64,000 nucleotides of DNA, from contig NZ_JPOO01000003.1 of assembly GCF_000733925.1 (NCBI RefSeq), positions 558,001 through 622,000 of the forward strand. The letters are read 5' to 3'. The DNA is from Arenibacter algicola. Lineage in GTDB: Bacteria; Bacteroidota; Bacteroidia; Flavobacteriales; Flavobacteriaceae. The notes beneath the pieces were generated by a model. That model searched no databases and was not told where the DNA came from. It was given only the letters and a program-made list of their open reading frames with translations. Made by a program: the position numbers and the translations under genes. This document shows positions 44,525-54,151 of the stretch, piece by piece; positions within the stretch are counted from its first letter, which is position 1, and every line of letters starts with the position of its first letter.

Positions 44525-46072
44525 AAAAAGAAGCTGTCTCATTAATAGAGGCAGCTTTTTTTTTGGATCATTCTTTGAAATAGCTTGATTATCTTGTATA
44601 AATGCTAGGTTTTTGCTACATTACTGTTGCAATATTACTACCAAATGAAGCGCAATTTCAAGGAGTACAATCAACAACAAAATTGGCTTTTTCCTCCCTC
44701 TATTGAAGAATTAATTCCAGAAGACCATCCGGTTCGGATTGTCAATGGAGTTATCGAACATCTGGATCTAAAGCCACTAATTAGAGCCTATAGTAAAGAC
44801 GGTCAGCCAAGTTATCATCCAAAGATGATGTTGAAGGTAATGGTCTATGCGTATATGGACAATACCTATTCTACCCGTAAGATAGAAAAGGCCATGCGGG
44901 AGAACATTAACTTCATGTGGCTCTCCAATAAGCAGGTGGCTGACCATAATACCATAGCCAGGTTTAGAAGCCAAAAGCTAAAGGATGTTTTCAAAGATAT
45001 TTTTAAGCAAGTGGTATTATTGCTGGCCCAGGAAGGCCTTGTGAAGTTAAAAGAAGTTTATACCGATGGCACCAAAATAGAATCCGTAGCCGGCCGTTAC
45101 ACCTTTGTTTGGGGCAATGCCCTTAAAACCCAAAAAGAAAAGATGGCCCGGCAGCTCGAAGAGATGTGGGAGTATGCTCAAAGCATTGCTGATGAAGAGG
45201 ATACCGATCCTACTCCTCCAGATTTTAAAAAAGTCGATAAGGAGAAGGTAGAAAAAACAGCTCAAAAGATTGACAAGATCCTCAAAGGGAATCCTAAAGC
45301 CAGCTCTAAAGCAAAAGCAAAAGCCCGCTATATTGCGAAAAATTTTCCTGCCAACCTGGAAAAATATGAGCAACAGGAGCAACTCCTTGGCAACCGAAGC
45401 AGTTATAGCAAAACAGATCCCGATGCTACTTTCATGCGAATGAAAGAAGACCATATGAAAAACGGGCAGCTTAAGCCAGGCTACAATGTACAGATCAGTT
45501 CCGAAGATCAGTTCATCCTAAATTATATTCCACCGGGACCAACTTTATTACAATGAAAAGGAAGATCATTATGTATGTCCGATGGGACAGCGGATGGAGA
45601 AAATAGCCCAAGCAACAAAGACCACCAAATCAGGCTACAGGCAAACAGTAAGTAAGTATAGCGCAAAAAATTGCAATGGGTGTCCAATAAGGAATGTTTG
45701 TTTTAAAGGAAAATACAATCGGGTAATAGAACGTAACCATGCCCTGGAGCATTACAAACAGAAGGCTAGAGAGCATCTTTTATCTGAACTAGGAGAAATA
45801 AAGCGTAGAAAAAGAACGGCTGATGTGGAGCCGGTCTTTGCCCATATCAAATCTAACCGAAATTTTAAACGATTTACCCATCGCGGGTTGGATAAAGTGG
45901 AATTAGAGTTCGGATTACATGCCCTGGCGCATAATATGAGAAAGAAAAGTGCCTAAAGCACTTAAAATCTCCTTCCAAAAAATTAAAATGGCCTACTTCA
46001 TGAAAAAATTCAGATGAAAATCTATAAAAAATAAAAACCGCCTCATTTTAGTAAACGAGACGGCTTCTTTTT
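44525..46072. mobile_element. Decayed IS1182-type insertion sequence
   Basis: Imperfect terminal inverted repeats mark the ends: 44525-44544 (AAAAAGAAGCTGTCTCATTA) and the reverse complement of 46053-46072, with 17 of 20 positions identical. Each end can fold into a terminator-like hairpin. Between them lies a transposase gene broken by an internal deletion with a frameshift. At about 1.55 kb it is shorter than an intact element. I saw no obvious target duplication at the borders. Confidence 0.8.
44645..45956 (+). pseudogene. IS1182-family transposase, internally deleted and frameshifted
   Basis: The first frame (from ATG 44645) encodes MKRNFKEYNQQQNWLFPPSIEELIPEDHPVRIVNGVIEHLDL and the first catalytic Asp region VYTDGTKIES, then ends in a foreign tail (after ILNY, near 45530) at 45556. 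The second frame (from about 45531) resumes with LYYNEKEDHYVCPMGQRMEKI and ends with the last catalytic region VEPVFAHIKSNRNFKRFTHRGLDKVELEFGLHALAHNMRKK. The piece that normally holds the second catalytic Asp (VVADAGYGSEE-type) is missing. The enzyme cannot be functional. Confidence 0.88.
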
Positions 46073-46105
46073 AGCTAAAACAAAAATTATAGTAATGGTA
46101 GTGTT

Positions 46106-46933
46106 CTATAATGACTCAGCATCCAAAAGAGCAAAAAACTTATCCAAATTTGGAATAATTACGATTCTAGTACGTCTGTTTATGGCCATATTCTCCTTGC
46201 TATCGTTTTCAACCAAAGGCAAGTAGCTACTTCTACCCGCTGCGATCAAATTAGCAGGATCAACATTGTACTTATTCTGTAAAAGTCGAACTATGGATGT
46301 CGCTCTTTTAACACTTAGATCCCAGTTGTCCTGAAACATTTCGGTACTGATAGTTCTGGAATCGGTATGCCCTTCCACCATAACTTCCATACTAGGCTCG
46401 GAGTTGATAACTTCGGCCAATTTGGCCAATATAGTGTTGGCTTTGTTACTTACCCTGTAACTCCCTGAATTAAACAATAATTTATCCGAAATATTGATCA
46501 TCACAACAGTTTTGTTGATATCAACAATAACATCATCCTCCTCATCTGAAATGGATTTCTTCAAATTGTAAGAAATAGCAAGATTCATGGAATCTTCCAA
46601 GGTTTGGGCCTTTGCCAATTCACTAGGATCAATTTTTGCCAAGGTAGCCCTCATTTTTTCCTTGGTATTGTTACTCATTACGGCAACATCCCCAATAGAA
46701 GCATATTGGGAATCATTTATTTCCTGTAAGGAATTTATTTTTTCGTTGTATTCTGCAACTCTTGCCTCAATTTTAGAGACTTTGGATTCCAATTCCTCTT
46801 TCTCCACTTGGGTTTTTGTCAACATACTTTTAGTATTGGACAAATCCCCTTCAAGGGCTACATATTTTTTCTTAGATACACAGGAAGCTAAAACTACCAT
46901 TCCCATCAAACCAACTAACGTTACTTTTTTCAT
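46106..46933 (-). CDS. OmpA-family lipoprotein
   Basis: A 275-residue protein with a lipoprotein signal (MKKVTLVGLMGMVVLASCVSKKKY, lipobox LASC), a long coiled coil (residues about 28-90, LTKTQVEKEELESKVSKIEARVAEYNEKINSLQ) and a C-terminal OmpA-like domain with the peptidoglycan-binding pattern MVEGHTDSRTISTEMFQDNWDLSVKRATSIVRLL ... RSSYLPLVENDSKENMAINRRTRIVI. It anchors the outer membrane to the cell wall. The neighbouring VWA lipoprotein gene is separated by a terminator, so they are probably separate transcripts. Confidence 0.92.
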   Translation of the reverse strand: MKKVTLVGLMGMVVLASCVSKKKYVALEGDLSNTKSMLTKTQVEKEELESKVSKIEARVAEYNEKINSLQEINDSQYASIGDVAVMSNNTKEKMRATLAKIDPSELAKAQTLEDSMNLAISYNLKKSISDEEDDVIVDINKTVVMINISDKLLFNSGSYRVSNKANTILAKLAEVINSEPSMEVMVEGHTDSRTISTEMFQDNWDLSVKRATSIVRLLQNKYNVDPANLIAAGRSSYLPLVENDSKENMAINRRTRIVIIPNLDKFFALLDAESL

Positions 46934-47023
46934 TTCTTTATTGTTAAAAATTTACAAATAGTTTTCTGTAGGGTTATACGGTCAAATTGCAGAAAAAGAC
47001 GTTTCACCCTGAATAAATTTTAA

Positions 47024-47057
47024 CAAAAAAAAAGGGCATCAAATTAATTTGATGCCC
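47024..47057 (-). terminator. Terminator of the VWA lipoprotein gene
   Basis: A perfect palindrome GGGCATCAAATT/AATTTGATGCCC (47034-47057, 24 bases) is flanked on the minus-strand downstream side by a T-run (A-run 47024-47033 on the + strand). It follows the stop of the gene at 47090 on the minus strand and precedes the OmpA gene. Confidence 0.88.
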
Positions 47058-47089
47058 TAATCCTATGACTTAAAGAAGTTTAGCCTATA

Positions 47090-48187
47090 TTATTCACAAC
47101 CTCCAGTAAACCCTTTTGCGTTAAATTTAGTTTGTACCGCACCCTGTCTGTTACCTTCCTTCACTTGAATGGCAAGGTTGTTCTCACCACTGCCATCACG
47201 CTTAGGACTACAGTATTCAAAAAGGTAAAAACTATTGGCCTGTTCCGAAACCCGAAAGGAAATATCATTAAATGTTGTTTCCAATTGCTCCTTATTCCCA
47301 GCAAATACACTAAAGGTCTTTCCAATTTTTCCCAAAACATCGGTATCAATTTCCGCTCCCAAACCTATACTGAAGAAAGCAATGTTCTTATTGGCGTTAT
47401 CCACTTTTTTCAAGGCAGCAGATTGAGTATAACGGGAGGCCTGATCGGTACCATCCGTAAAAATAACTACCGAAGCTGCACCAATACGGTCATTGGTTGT
47501 ACTTGCTGCCAATAACTTTTCTGCCTTGTCCGTAGCTTTGATGACCGCACCATATAAATCTGTAGAAGGATCCTTGCTAATATTGGCATTAATTCCATCA
47601 ATAGAAGTCAAGAGTTCCTGTTTTACGTGGGTCAACTCGTTTAGCACATGCAACTTATCTTCTCCATCAAACCAATAAATGGCCATCTTAAAGGATTCTG
47701 TATCGGATGCCGGCATAACGTTGTTCACAAAACTTGCGGAAGCAGTTTTCAGTTCTTCCATACTACTGCTTAGAACACTATTACTTAAATCCAGCACCAA
47801 AATAGTGTTGTTATTGAAAATTTGTGAATTGGGGGAGATCCTGGCAAAGGACTCCGTAGTGGAAATGGTACTGAAACATTCATCATTTCTACCTTGCTCA
47901 TAAATGGTAAACTGGTTTGCCGTTAATCCGGGGACTGGATCTCCGTCTGTATCAGACACCTTAAAAAATATGGATACCTTTCCCGGTAGTGTGGTATACT
48001 GGTCCTGAATGGACAATACCAATTCGCCATCGCCTAAATTTAGACAGTCGTCCACTGGTTTCCCAAGACCCAGATCGCCGCCGCCATTTACGCCGAATTC
48101 CACATCGTCATCCGCATTTCCACAAGATACAAATAAGGCCATACTGAAGCAGATAGCCGCCAACTTAATATATAATTTCATTTTCAT
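47090..48187 (-). CDS. VWA-domain lipoprotein
   Basis: A 365-residue protein with a lipoprotein signal (LAAICFSMALFVSCGNADDD, lipobox FVSC), an N-terminal beta domain and a von Willebrand A domain (about 150-345) with intact MIDAS residues: TILVLDLSNSVLSS, and VVIFTDGTDQASRY. Many Cys residues suggest disulfides in the extracytoplasmic space. The role is unknown; it may be an adhesion or structural surface protein. A perfect inverted repeat (48195-48216) lies just upstream of its start. Confidence 0.85.
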   Translation of the reverse strand: MKMKLYIKLAAICFSMALFVSCGNADDDVEFGVNGGGDLGLGKPVDDCLNLGDGELVLSIQDQYTTLPGKVSIFFKVSDTDGDPVPGLTANQFTIYEQGRNDECFSTISTTESFARISPNSQIFNNNTILVLDLSNSVLSSSMEELKTASASFVNNVMPASDTESFKMAIYWFDGEDKLHVLNELTHVKQELLTSIDGINANISKDPSTDLYGAVIKATDKAEKLLAASTTNDRIGAASVVIFTDGTDQASRYTQSAALKKVDNANKNIAFFSIGLGAEIDTDVLGKIGKTFSVFAGNKEQLETTFNDISFRVSEQANSFYLFEYCSPKRDGSGENNLAIQVKEGNRQGAVQTKFNAKGFTGGCE

Positions 48188-48194
48188 AATTTTT

Positions 48195-48216
48195 AACGTT
48201 CACCTAGCAGAACGTT
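48195..48216. promoter_or_regulatory. Inverted repeat upstream of the VWA lipoprotein gene
   Basis: AACGTTC (48195-48201) and GAACGTT (48210-48216) form a perfect 7-base inverted repeat with an 8-base spacer, 8 bases upstream of the gene's start on the minus strand. This could be a binding site for a dimeric regulator or a 5' leader hairpin. No direct evidence separates these options. Confidence 0.35.
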
Positions 48217-48521
48217 CAAAACTATTTAAAATTATAATTCAATTAAAAATAGGTGTTAATATTTGTTAAAGACTTTATTCACATTTTTTATTTGCTCCTT
48301 TAGAAGGTGTTCTTAGGTAAGGAAGTGACGTATTTTACATCGTTAAACTTACTTAACAAACCTATGGCTTTGATCAATAAAGCTTTGGTATTCCTAGGCT
48401 GCAAACCATAATGATGTCCTACTAAAAACTTAAGGGCATGAAAACTTTGGCTCAGGTGCACGACCAGTGCTAAATTTTTGTATTTTACATATCCCTTCGA
48501 AAAATAATGCTTGGGCTTGTT

Positions 48522-49232
48522 ATGAATATACACTATTGTTCAGATTATGAAGGTATGAGCCAAATGGCTTTTGATTCCCTTTTGACCAATTTAAAGACAA
48601 AACCACAGCAGTTGATATGTACGGCCACAGGTTATTCACCCACTAGGCTTTACGAGAAATTGGCAGAATCCTACCGAAGCACCCCAAAGATCTTTAAGGA
48701 AATAAAAATTATAAAACTGGATGAATGGGGTGGAACCAATGGAGATTATCCCAATACCAGTGACTACTATATTCACGAGAAACTTTTGGAACCCTTGCAA
48801 ATTTCAAAAAGCAATTATTTGTCATTCGACAGTAGCCCTACAGATGCAAAAAAGGAATGCGATCGTATGGAAAACGAAATTCAGGAACACGGACCAATAG
48901 ACATCTGTATCCTAGGTCTAGGAAAAAATGGGCATTTAGGTTTTAACGAACCTTCCAAAACCCTGTTCCCGGACTGCCATATTGCGGATCTAAGCGAGTC
49001 TTCCTTAAAACATCCCATGGCCAATAAAATGAAGACCAAACCCACTTATGGCTTAACCTTGGGCATGGCCAACATTCTAAAATCAAAGAAAATTATTCTA
49101 CTGGTCACCGGACCGAGCAAGAAAAAAGCCATAAAAAAATTGTTGAGCAGGGAAATAACCACCTTCTTACCAGCTTCCTTTTTATGGTTGCATCCCAATG
49201 TGGAATGCTTTTTGGATAAAAGTTCCCTTTAG
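48522..49232 (+). CDS. NagB-type amino-sugar phosphate isomerase/deaminase
   Basis: A 236-residue enzyme of the glucosamine-6-phosphate deaminase/6-phosphogluconolactonase fold. The signatures are ICTATGYSPTRLYEKLAE, IKLDEWGG and ILGLGKNGHLGFNEPSK with the catalytic His. It is shorter than classical NagB and resembles the galactosamine-6-phosphate isomerase group. I chose ATG 48522 (MNIHYCSDYEGM), over an in-frame start 5 codons earlier. A promoter-like TTTG and TAAATTTTTG pair lies about 45 bases upstream. Its partner enzyme NagA is not in the window. Confidence 0.82.
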   Translation: MNIHYCSDYEGMSQMAFDSLLTNLKTKPQQLICTATGYSPTRLYEKLAESYRSTPKIFKEIKIIKLDEWGGTNGDYPNTSDYYIHEKLLEPLQISKSNYLSFDSSPTDAKKECDRMENEIQEHGPIDICILGLGKNGHLGFNEPSKTLFPDCHIADLSESSLKHPMANKMKTKPTYGLTLGMANILKSKKIILLVTGPSKKKAIKKLLSREITTFLPASFLWLHPNVECFLDKSSL

Positions 49233-49354
49233 ATCTAGCGGATAATCCTTATCCCAATTTTTATTTAAGATATATTTGATGAACTTTAAAATAAATGGTT
49301 CTTATTGTGGGAATGCACCTCTTAACAATCTGTTAAAATGACATAAGCTTTCCG

Positions 49355-49362
49355 TAAATTTG
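49355..49362 (+). promoter_or_regulatory. Candidate -7 box of the molybdenum hydroxylase operon
   Basis: TAAATTTG matches TAnnTTTG exactly, 44 bases before ATG 49407. It would start the transcript of the iorA-like gene and probably the following molybdenum-cofactor genes. A -33 TTG was not found at the usual distance. Confidence 0.42.
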
Positions 49363-49406
49363 GTAACTTGTAGAGTATTAATTTTATCAACTTAAAAACA
49401 TCAACT

Positions 49407-49868
49407 ATGCCAAAATACGAAATCAATGTAAATGGAGCTTCCAAAAGTGTAGATGTTGCGGAAGACACCCCGTTATTATGGGTACTACGTGATCATTTGG
49501 ATTTGGTAGGAACCAAATATGGCTGTGGTATTTCCCAGTGTGGGGCCTGCACGGTTCATTTGGACGGCAAAGCGGTAAGAAGTTGTTCTTTGCCCATTGC
49601 TTCCTTAGCTGGACAGAAAATTACCACAATTGAAGGACTTTCCGAAAATGGCGACCACCCTGTACAGCTGGCTTGGAAGGAAGTAGATGTTCCCCAATGC
49701 GGTTATTGTCAGGCCGGTCAAATAATGACAGCCTCCGCCTTCTTGGACAATAATCCAAATCCAACATCGGACGAAATTAAAACGGCCATGCACGGTAACA
49801 TTTGCAGATGTGCGGCCTACACCAGAATTCATAAGGCCGTAGAGATTGCCGCTACCAAAATAGGGTAG
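49407..49868 (+). CDS. iorA: Isoquinoline 1-oxidoreductase-type [2Fe-2S] subunit
   Basis: A 153-residue protein with two [2Fe-2S] clusters: the ferredoxin-type motif CGISQCGACTVHLDGKAVRSC at residues about 42-62, and the CGYCQAGQIM ... GNICRCAAYTRIHKAV cluster at about 98-145. It transfers electrons from the molybdenum subunit encoded next. No FAD subunit follows, which is typical of the two-subunit IorAB and related aldehyde or N-heterocycle dehydrogenases of the periplasm. It has no export signal of its own, so it is probably carried by its Tat partner. Confidence 0.9.
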   Translation: MPKYEINVNGASKSVDVAEDTPLLWVLRDHLDLVGTKYGCGISQCGACTVHLDGKAVRSCSLPIASLAGQKITTIEGLSENGDHPVQLAWKEVDVPQCGYCQAGQIMTASAFLDNNPNPTSDEIKTAMHGNICRCAAYTRIHKAVEIAATKIG

Positions 49869-49960
49869 TCCATTCCTATCTGGAAATTTAGGCTACCATA
49901 TTCGCATACCCCTAAAAAAATAAACCCTCGGAGTATTGAGGAATAAAAACTAAAAAAATT

Positions 49961-52189
49961 ATGTCAACATCATCAATAACTTTCAATAGACGGGCATTCA
50001 TCAGGACATCCTCCCTAGCAAGTGGTGGACTGCTGATAGGCTTTAATCTTTTTACGGCCTGTAAACCCAAGGTGCAGCCCCCTGTAGATATTTCCCAGTT
50101 AAATTTTAATGACTTCAATGCCTTTATAAAAATTGCCGATAATGGTGCCGTAACCATTTTCTCGCCCAATCCTGAAATAGGACAGGGTGTTAAAACAGCC
50201 ATGCCCATGTTGATTGCCGAAGAATTGGACGTGGCATGGAAGAATGTTTATGTGCAACAGGGTATTTTGGATACCGAGAATTATACCAGACAGCTTGCCG
50301 GAGGGAGTCAGTCTATCCGACTGGGATGGGAACCTTTGCGACAAACTGGGGCTACGGCCCGACAAATGTTGGTTAATGCCGCTGCTGCCAAATGGGGCGT
50401 AGATCCATCGGAATGCACAACCTCGGAAGGGGTAATCACCAATGCCAAAGGGGAAACTTTGGGCTATGGCGATGTGGTTAGGGAAGCAGCAGCCCTGGAA
50501 GTTCCGGAAAACGTAACACTTAAGGAACCCAAGGATTTTAAAGTTATCGGAACCGATGCACCCAATGTGGATATTGATAAAATAATTACCGGAAAACCAC
50601 TTTTTGGGTTGGATTATAAGGTTGAAGGCATGGTATACGCCAGTGTGTTGCGCCCTCCCGCCTTTGGTAAAATATTGGACTCCTATGACGACACCAAGGC
50701 CAAGGCCATGCCGGGCGTTTTGGATGTAATCAGAATAGGGGAGAAGGCCAAAGAGCTTTCAAAAGAAGGGATAGGCAATTGGACGGTGACCTTAGGTAAA
50801 AGTGATAAAGTGGTTGTCATTGCCAAAACTACTTGGGAAGCCCTAAAGGCAAAAGAAGCCATATCCGCTACTTGGGTAGATGACAGCAATTTGGAAAGCA
50901 CTGAATTTCAGGATAAACAATTACTGGGACTTTTGGATGGAAAGGAGTTCAAGACCCTTAGAAAGGACGGGGATATAAATAAAGCATTTTCCCAGGCCGA
51001 TAAAATTTTGGAGCGCACCTATGAATCACCATTCCTTCCACATAATTGTATGGAACCCATGAATTTCTTCGCCAATATTACCGACGAAAAAATTCATTTG
51101 GTTGGGCCTGTACAGACACCCGAATTCGCTGCCACTGCGGTAGCGGGTATGTTGGGTAGGGACGTGAAAGACGTTCATTTGGAAATGACCCGTATGGGAG
51201 GTGGTTTTGGAAGGCGATTGTACGGGGATTTTGTTTATGAAGTTGCTGAAATTGCCGATGCCATAAAAAAACCGGTGAAGTTGGTATTTTCCAGAGAGGA
51301 TGATATGACGGCCGGTACCTATAGACCGGCAATAAAATATAGAATCAAAGCGTCCATAAAGGATGGTCAAGTAACCGGATATCAATTAAAAGAGGCTGCC
51401 ATTGGGGGGAACATGTACGGATTAATACCCAATTTCTTCCCTGCCGGGGCCATAGAGAACTATCAAGTGGATGTGGCCAACTATCAAAGCAATATTACCA
51501 CAGGGGCTTGGAGAGCTCCCTATACAAATTTCTTGGCCTTTGCCGAACAAAGCTTCTTTGACGAACTGGCAGAGACCATGGAAGTGGATCGAATCCAATT
51601 GCGCCTTGATCTATTGGAAAAAGTTAAGGGAACTACGGATGAGCGTATCGAATATTCCCCAGAACGCATGCAGAATGTTATAAAAGTGGCCGTGGACAAA
51701 TCTGGTTGGGGCAAAAAAGAGGAAGGCGTATTCCAAGGTTTTGCTGCCTACTATTGCCACAATTCCCATGTTGCTGAGGTGGCCGATGTTGAAATTGAAA
51801 ATGGAATGCCTGTCGTAAAAAAAGTTACCTGTGTAGTGGATTGCGGAATTGTAGTGAATCCTTTGGGCGCCAAAAACCAAATAGAAGGTGGTGTTATAGA
51901 TGGAGTTGGCCATGCCATGTACGGAGATTTAACCTTTCTGGATGGACAACCCCAATCGCAGAACTACGATAAATACCGATTGATCCGGATGGGGGAATTT
52001 CCAGTGGTGGAATCCCATCTGATACAAAATGACCTGGCTCCAACGGGATTGGGCGAACCAACATTGCCTCCGGCAGGGGCAGCAGTGGCAAACGCCTTAA
52101 AAGCCGCTACGGGAAATAGATTTACCCAACAGCCCTTTTCAAAATTCCCGGAACTAATGCAAGTCCCAACAAAAGCAATTATAGGATAA
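49961..52189 (+). CDS. iorB: Molybdopterin-binding subunit of an IorB-type dehydrogenase
   Basis: A 742-residue xanthine dehydrogenase-family catalytic subunit with a twin-arginine leader (FNRRAFIRTSSLASGGLLIGF) and a Cys soon after it (LFTACK), so it is probably periplasmic and may be lipid-anchored. Two molybdopterin domains carry MTRMGGGFGRRLYGDFVYEV, TTGAWRAPYTNFLAFAEQSFFDEL and the C-terminal GLGEPTLPPAGAAVANAL with the catalytic Glu. It oxidises an unidentified aldehyde or N-heterocycle with water-derived oxygen. The electron acceptor, perhaps a cytochrome, is not encoded nearby. Confidence 0.9.
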   Translation: MSTSSITFNRRAFIRTSSLASGGLLIGFNLFTACKPKVQPPVDISQLNFNDFNAFIKIADNGAVTIFSPNPEIGQGVKTAMPMLIAEELDVAWKNVYVQQGILDTENYTRQLAGGSQSIRLGWEPLRQTGATARQMLVNAAAAKWGVDPSECTTSEGVITNAKGETLGYGDVVREAAALEVPENVTLKEPKDFKVIGTDAPNVDIDKIITGKPLFGLDYKVEGMVYASVLRPPAFGKILDSYDDTKAKAMPGVLDVIRIGEKAKELSKEGIGNWTVTLGKSDKVVVIAKTTWEALKAKEAISATWVDDSNLESTEFQDKQLLGLLDGKEFKTLRKDGDINKAFSQADKILERTYESPFLPHNCMEPMNFFANITDEKIHLVGPVQTPEFAATAVAGMLGRDVKDVHLEMTRMGGGFGRRLYGDFVYEVAEIADAIKKPVKLVFSREDDMTAGTYRPAIKYRIKASIKDGQVTGYQLKEAAIGGNMYGLIPNFFPAGAIENYQVDVANYQSNITTGAWRAPYTNFLAFAEQSFFDELAETMEVDRIQLRLDLLEKVKGTTDERIEYSPERMQNVIKVAVDKSGWGKKEEGVFQGFAAYYCHNSHVAEVADVEIENGMPVVKKVTCVVDCGIVVNPLGAKNQIEGGVIDGVGHAMYGDLTFLDGQPQSQNYDKYRLIRMGEFPVVESHLIQNDLAPTGLGEPTLPPAGAAVANALKAATGNRFTQQPFSKFPELMQVPTKAIIG

Positions 52190-52190
52190 T

Positions 52191-52445
52191 ATGACCATAC
52201 TACTTTTTGGAGTAACAAAAGATATTATAGGGAGTGCTACACTGTCCATGCCCAGCTCCAGCGAGTTTGGATCCAAAAAATCCAAGACCGTTAAGGAGCT
52301 TAAGGATTACTTGGGCAAAATGTACCCTGAACTCAAAAAATTATCCTCTTTGGCTGTCGCCGTGAACAATTCTTATGCTAATGATGACACCATAATCGAT
52401 AATTTTGATGAAATTGCACTAATTCCGCCGGTAAGCGGGGGATAA
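52191..52445 (+). CDS. moaD: Molybdopterin synthase sulfur-carrier subunit
   Basis: A small 84-residue beta-grasp protein ending in the required Gly-Gly tail (IALIPPVSGG), which is adenylated and turned into a thiocarboxylate for dithiolene formation. The start lies 1 base after the iorB stop, and 17 bases separate it from moaA, so it is part of the same transcript. Its partner MoaE is not in the window. Confidence 0.92.
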   Translation: MTILLFGVTKDIIGSATLSMPSSSEFGSKKSKTVKELKDYLGKMYPELKKLSSLAVAVNNSYANDDTIIDNFDEIALIPPVSGG

Positions 52446-52462
52446 GTAAAAAAAGAGGATAA

Positions 52463-53446
52463 ATGCTGATAGACAATCACAATAGGAAAATAAATTACCT
52501 GCGCTTGGCAGTAACCGATCGCTGCAACCTGCGATGCAACTATTGCATGCCATCGGAAGGAATAAATTTTGCGGAAAAAGACTCCCTTTTTACCATAGAG
52601 GAACTCTGTAGATTGAGTGATATTATGGTAGGACAGGGGATAGACAAAATAAGGATAACCGGTGGGGAACCCTTTGTTAGAAAGGACTTAATGGTATTAT
52701 TGCGCAAACTTTCGTCTTTGGAAGGTTTGAAAGATATTTCCATTACCACCAATGCCACTTTGATAGGGCCCTATATTCAAGAATTAAAAACCTTGGGCAT
52801 AAAAAACATCAATGTGAGTTTGGATGCCATTGATAAGGAAACCTTTGAAAGGATCACCCGACGCAATCAATATGATACCGTATACGGTAATTTGGTAAAA
52901 TTGATAACTGAAGGTTTCAATGTTCGTATCAATTTTATTGCCCTCGAGAATCAGAATACCCAAGATATAATACCTATACTCGAGGTTATGAAGCATTATC
53001 CGGTTTCTGTACGATTTTTGGAGGAAATGCCATTCAACGGTGGCTCCAAGTCTTTCAACACCATAACCTGGGATTACAAAAAAATACTGAGCCATATCCA
53101 ATCAGAATATTCTGAAATAACAAAACTGGAATCGCCCAAGACCTCTACCTCCATAAATTATAAGATTAAAGGTCACAAAGGAACTTTTGGACTTATTCCC
53201 TCCTTTACCCGTACCTTTTGCGGAAGTTGTAATCGACTAAGAATATCTGCCACAGGCGATGTAATCACTTGCCTGTACGGTAAACCCAGAATGAATTTAA
53301 GGGATGTGATGAGAGGGGACAATGTAGAATCCCAAATCAAAGAACATATTCTTAAGGCTATTGGCAGTAGGTCAAAAACCGGCTTTGAGGAACAGGAAAA
53401 ATATGATGGAATATTTGAAAATTCAATGACCTCCATAGGAGGATAA
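52463..53446 (+). CDS. moaA: GTP 3',8-cyclase
   Basis: Radical SAM enzyme for the first step of molybdopterin synthesis, with MoaC as its usual partner. The 327-residue protein has the SAM cluster TDRCNLRCNYCMPSEG (CxxxCxxC), the second cluster TFCGSCNRLRISATGDVITCLYG (CxxC and C 13 residues on) and the conserved C-terminal Gly-Gly (ENSMTSIGG). MoaC is not seen in this window and must be encoded elsewhere. Confidence 0.95.
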   Translation: MLIDNHNRKINYLRLAVTDRCNLRCNYCMPSEGINFAEKDSLFTIEELCRLSDIMVGQGIDKIRITGGEPFVRKDLMVLLRKLSSLEGLKDISITTNATLIGPYIQELKTLGIKNINVSLDAIDKETFERITRRNQYDTVYGNLVKLITEGFNVRINFIALENQNTQDIIPILEVMKHYPVSVRFLEEMPFNGGSKSFNTITWDYKKILSHIQSEYSEITKLESPKTSTSINYKIKGHKGTFGLIPSFTRTFCGSCNRLRISATGDVITCLYGKPRMNLRDVMRGDNVESQIKEHILKAIGSRSKTGFEEQEKYDGIFENSMTSIGG

Positions 53447-53513
53447 TTCCATCTATCCGCCGAGCGGAACAAACTTGTTCCCAGGGTGGAAATTAAAAAA
53501 ATAACTACAGATA

Positions 53514-54110
53514 ATGAGCTCCACTAAAATATATGGTCTAGTACTTACCGGTGGAAAAAGTACCAGAATGGGAACCGACAAGGGTTTGATAGAATACCAT
53601 GGCGTAGCACAACGCGAATATCTATATCAACTTCTGCAGACGGTATGCGACAAAACTTATATGAGTATCCGAGAGGAACAGGCCCCGGAATTCTCCTCCG
53701 ATCACCAACTTATTATTGATGAAGACCAATTTAAAGGTCCTTACAACGGACTTTTAAGCGCCCACAATTTTAACCCAGAGGTGGCTTGGTTGGTATTGGC
53801 CTGCGATTTGCCCTTGATGGACGTGAATGCACTACAACAGCTGATCGACCTGAGAAATCCGGACAAATTGGCCACTGCTTTTGCTACTAGGGAAAGTGGT
53901 TTGCCAGAACCTCTTTGTGCGATATGGGAACCTTCAGGTTTAAAAAAATCATTGGATTATCTGGAAAACGGGCCGGGTACATGTCCACGGAAATTCTTGA
54001 TCAATGAGAATATTAAATTGGTATTTCCCGAGAACGAAGAAGTATTGTGGAATGCCAACTTTAAGGAAGATTATGAAAAGGTATTGCTAAAGTTATCGCC
54101 CAATCAATAA
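53514..54110 (+). CDS. mobA: Molybdenum cofactor guanylyltransferase-type protein
   Basis: A 198-residue nucleotidyltransferase with the signature LVLTGGKSTRMGTDKGLIEYHG, the metal Asp in VLACDLPLMD and a PEPLCAIWEP segment. It forms Moco-dinucleotide from GTP in the MobA group. It coexists with a MocA-like protein at 58390, so one of the two may supply the guanine form and the other the cytosine form, or one may have a different role. Confidence 0.87.
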   Translation: MSSTKIYGLVLTGGKSTRMGTDKGLIEYHGVAQREYLYQLLQTVCDKTYMSIREEQAPEFSSDHQLIIDEDQFKGPYNGLLSAHNFNPEVAWLVLACDLPLMDVNALQQLIDLRNPDKLATAFATRESGLPEPLCAIWEPSGLKKSLDYLENGPGTCPRKFLINENIKLVFPENEEVLWNANFKEDYEKVLLKLSPNQ

Positions 54111-54151
54111 TGGCTGATGGGTTGTAGAAGGAATAAAATTATGATAGTTAT

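Noticed and set aside
48300..48533. 77-residue minus-strand open frame before the NagB-like gene
   Set aside because: It overlaps the start of the NagB-like gene and a promoter-like sequence for it. The composition is not decisive and I see no family pattern, so I left it out; a short real gene cannot be fully excluded.
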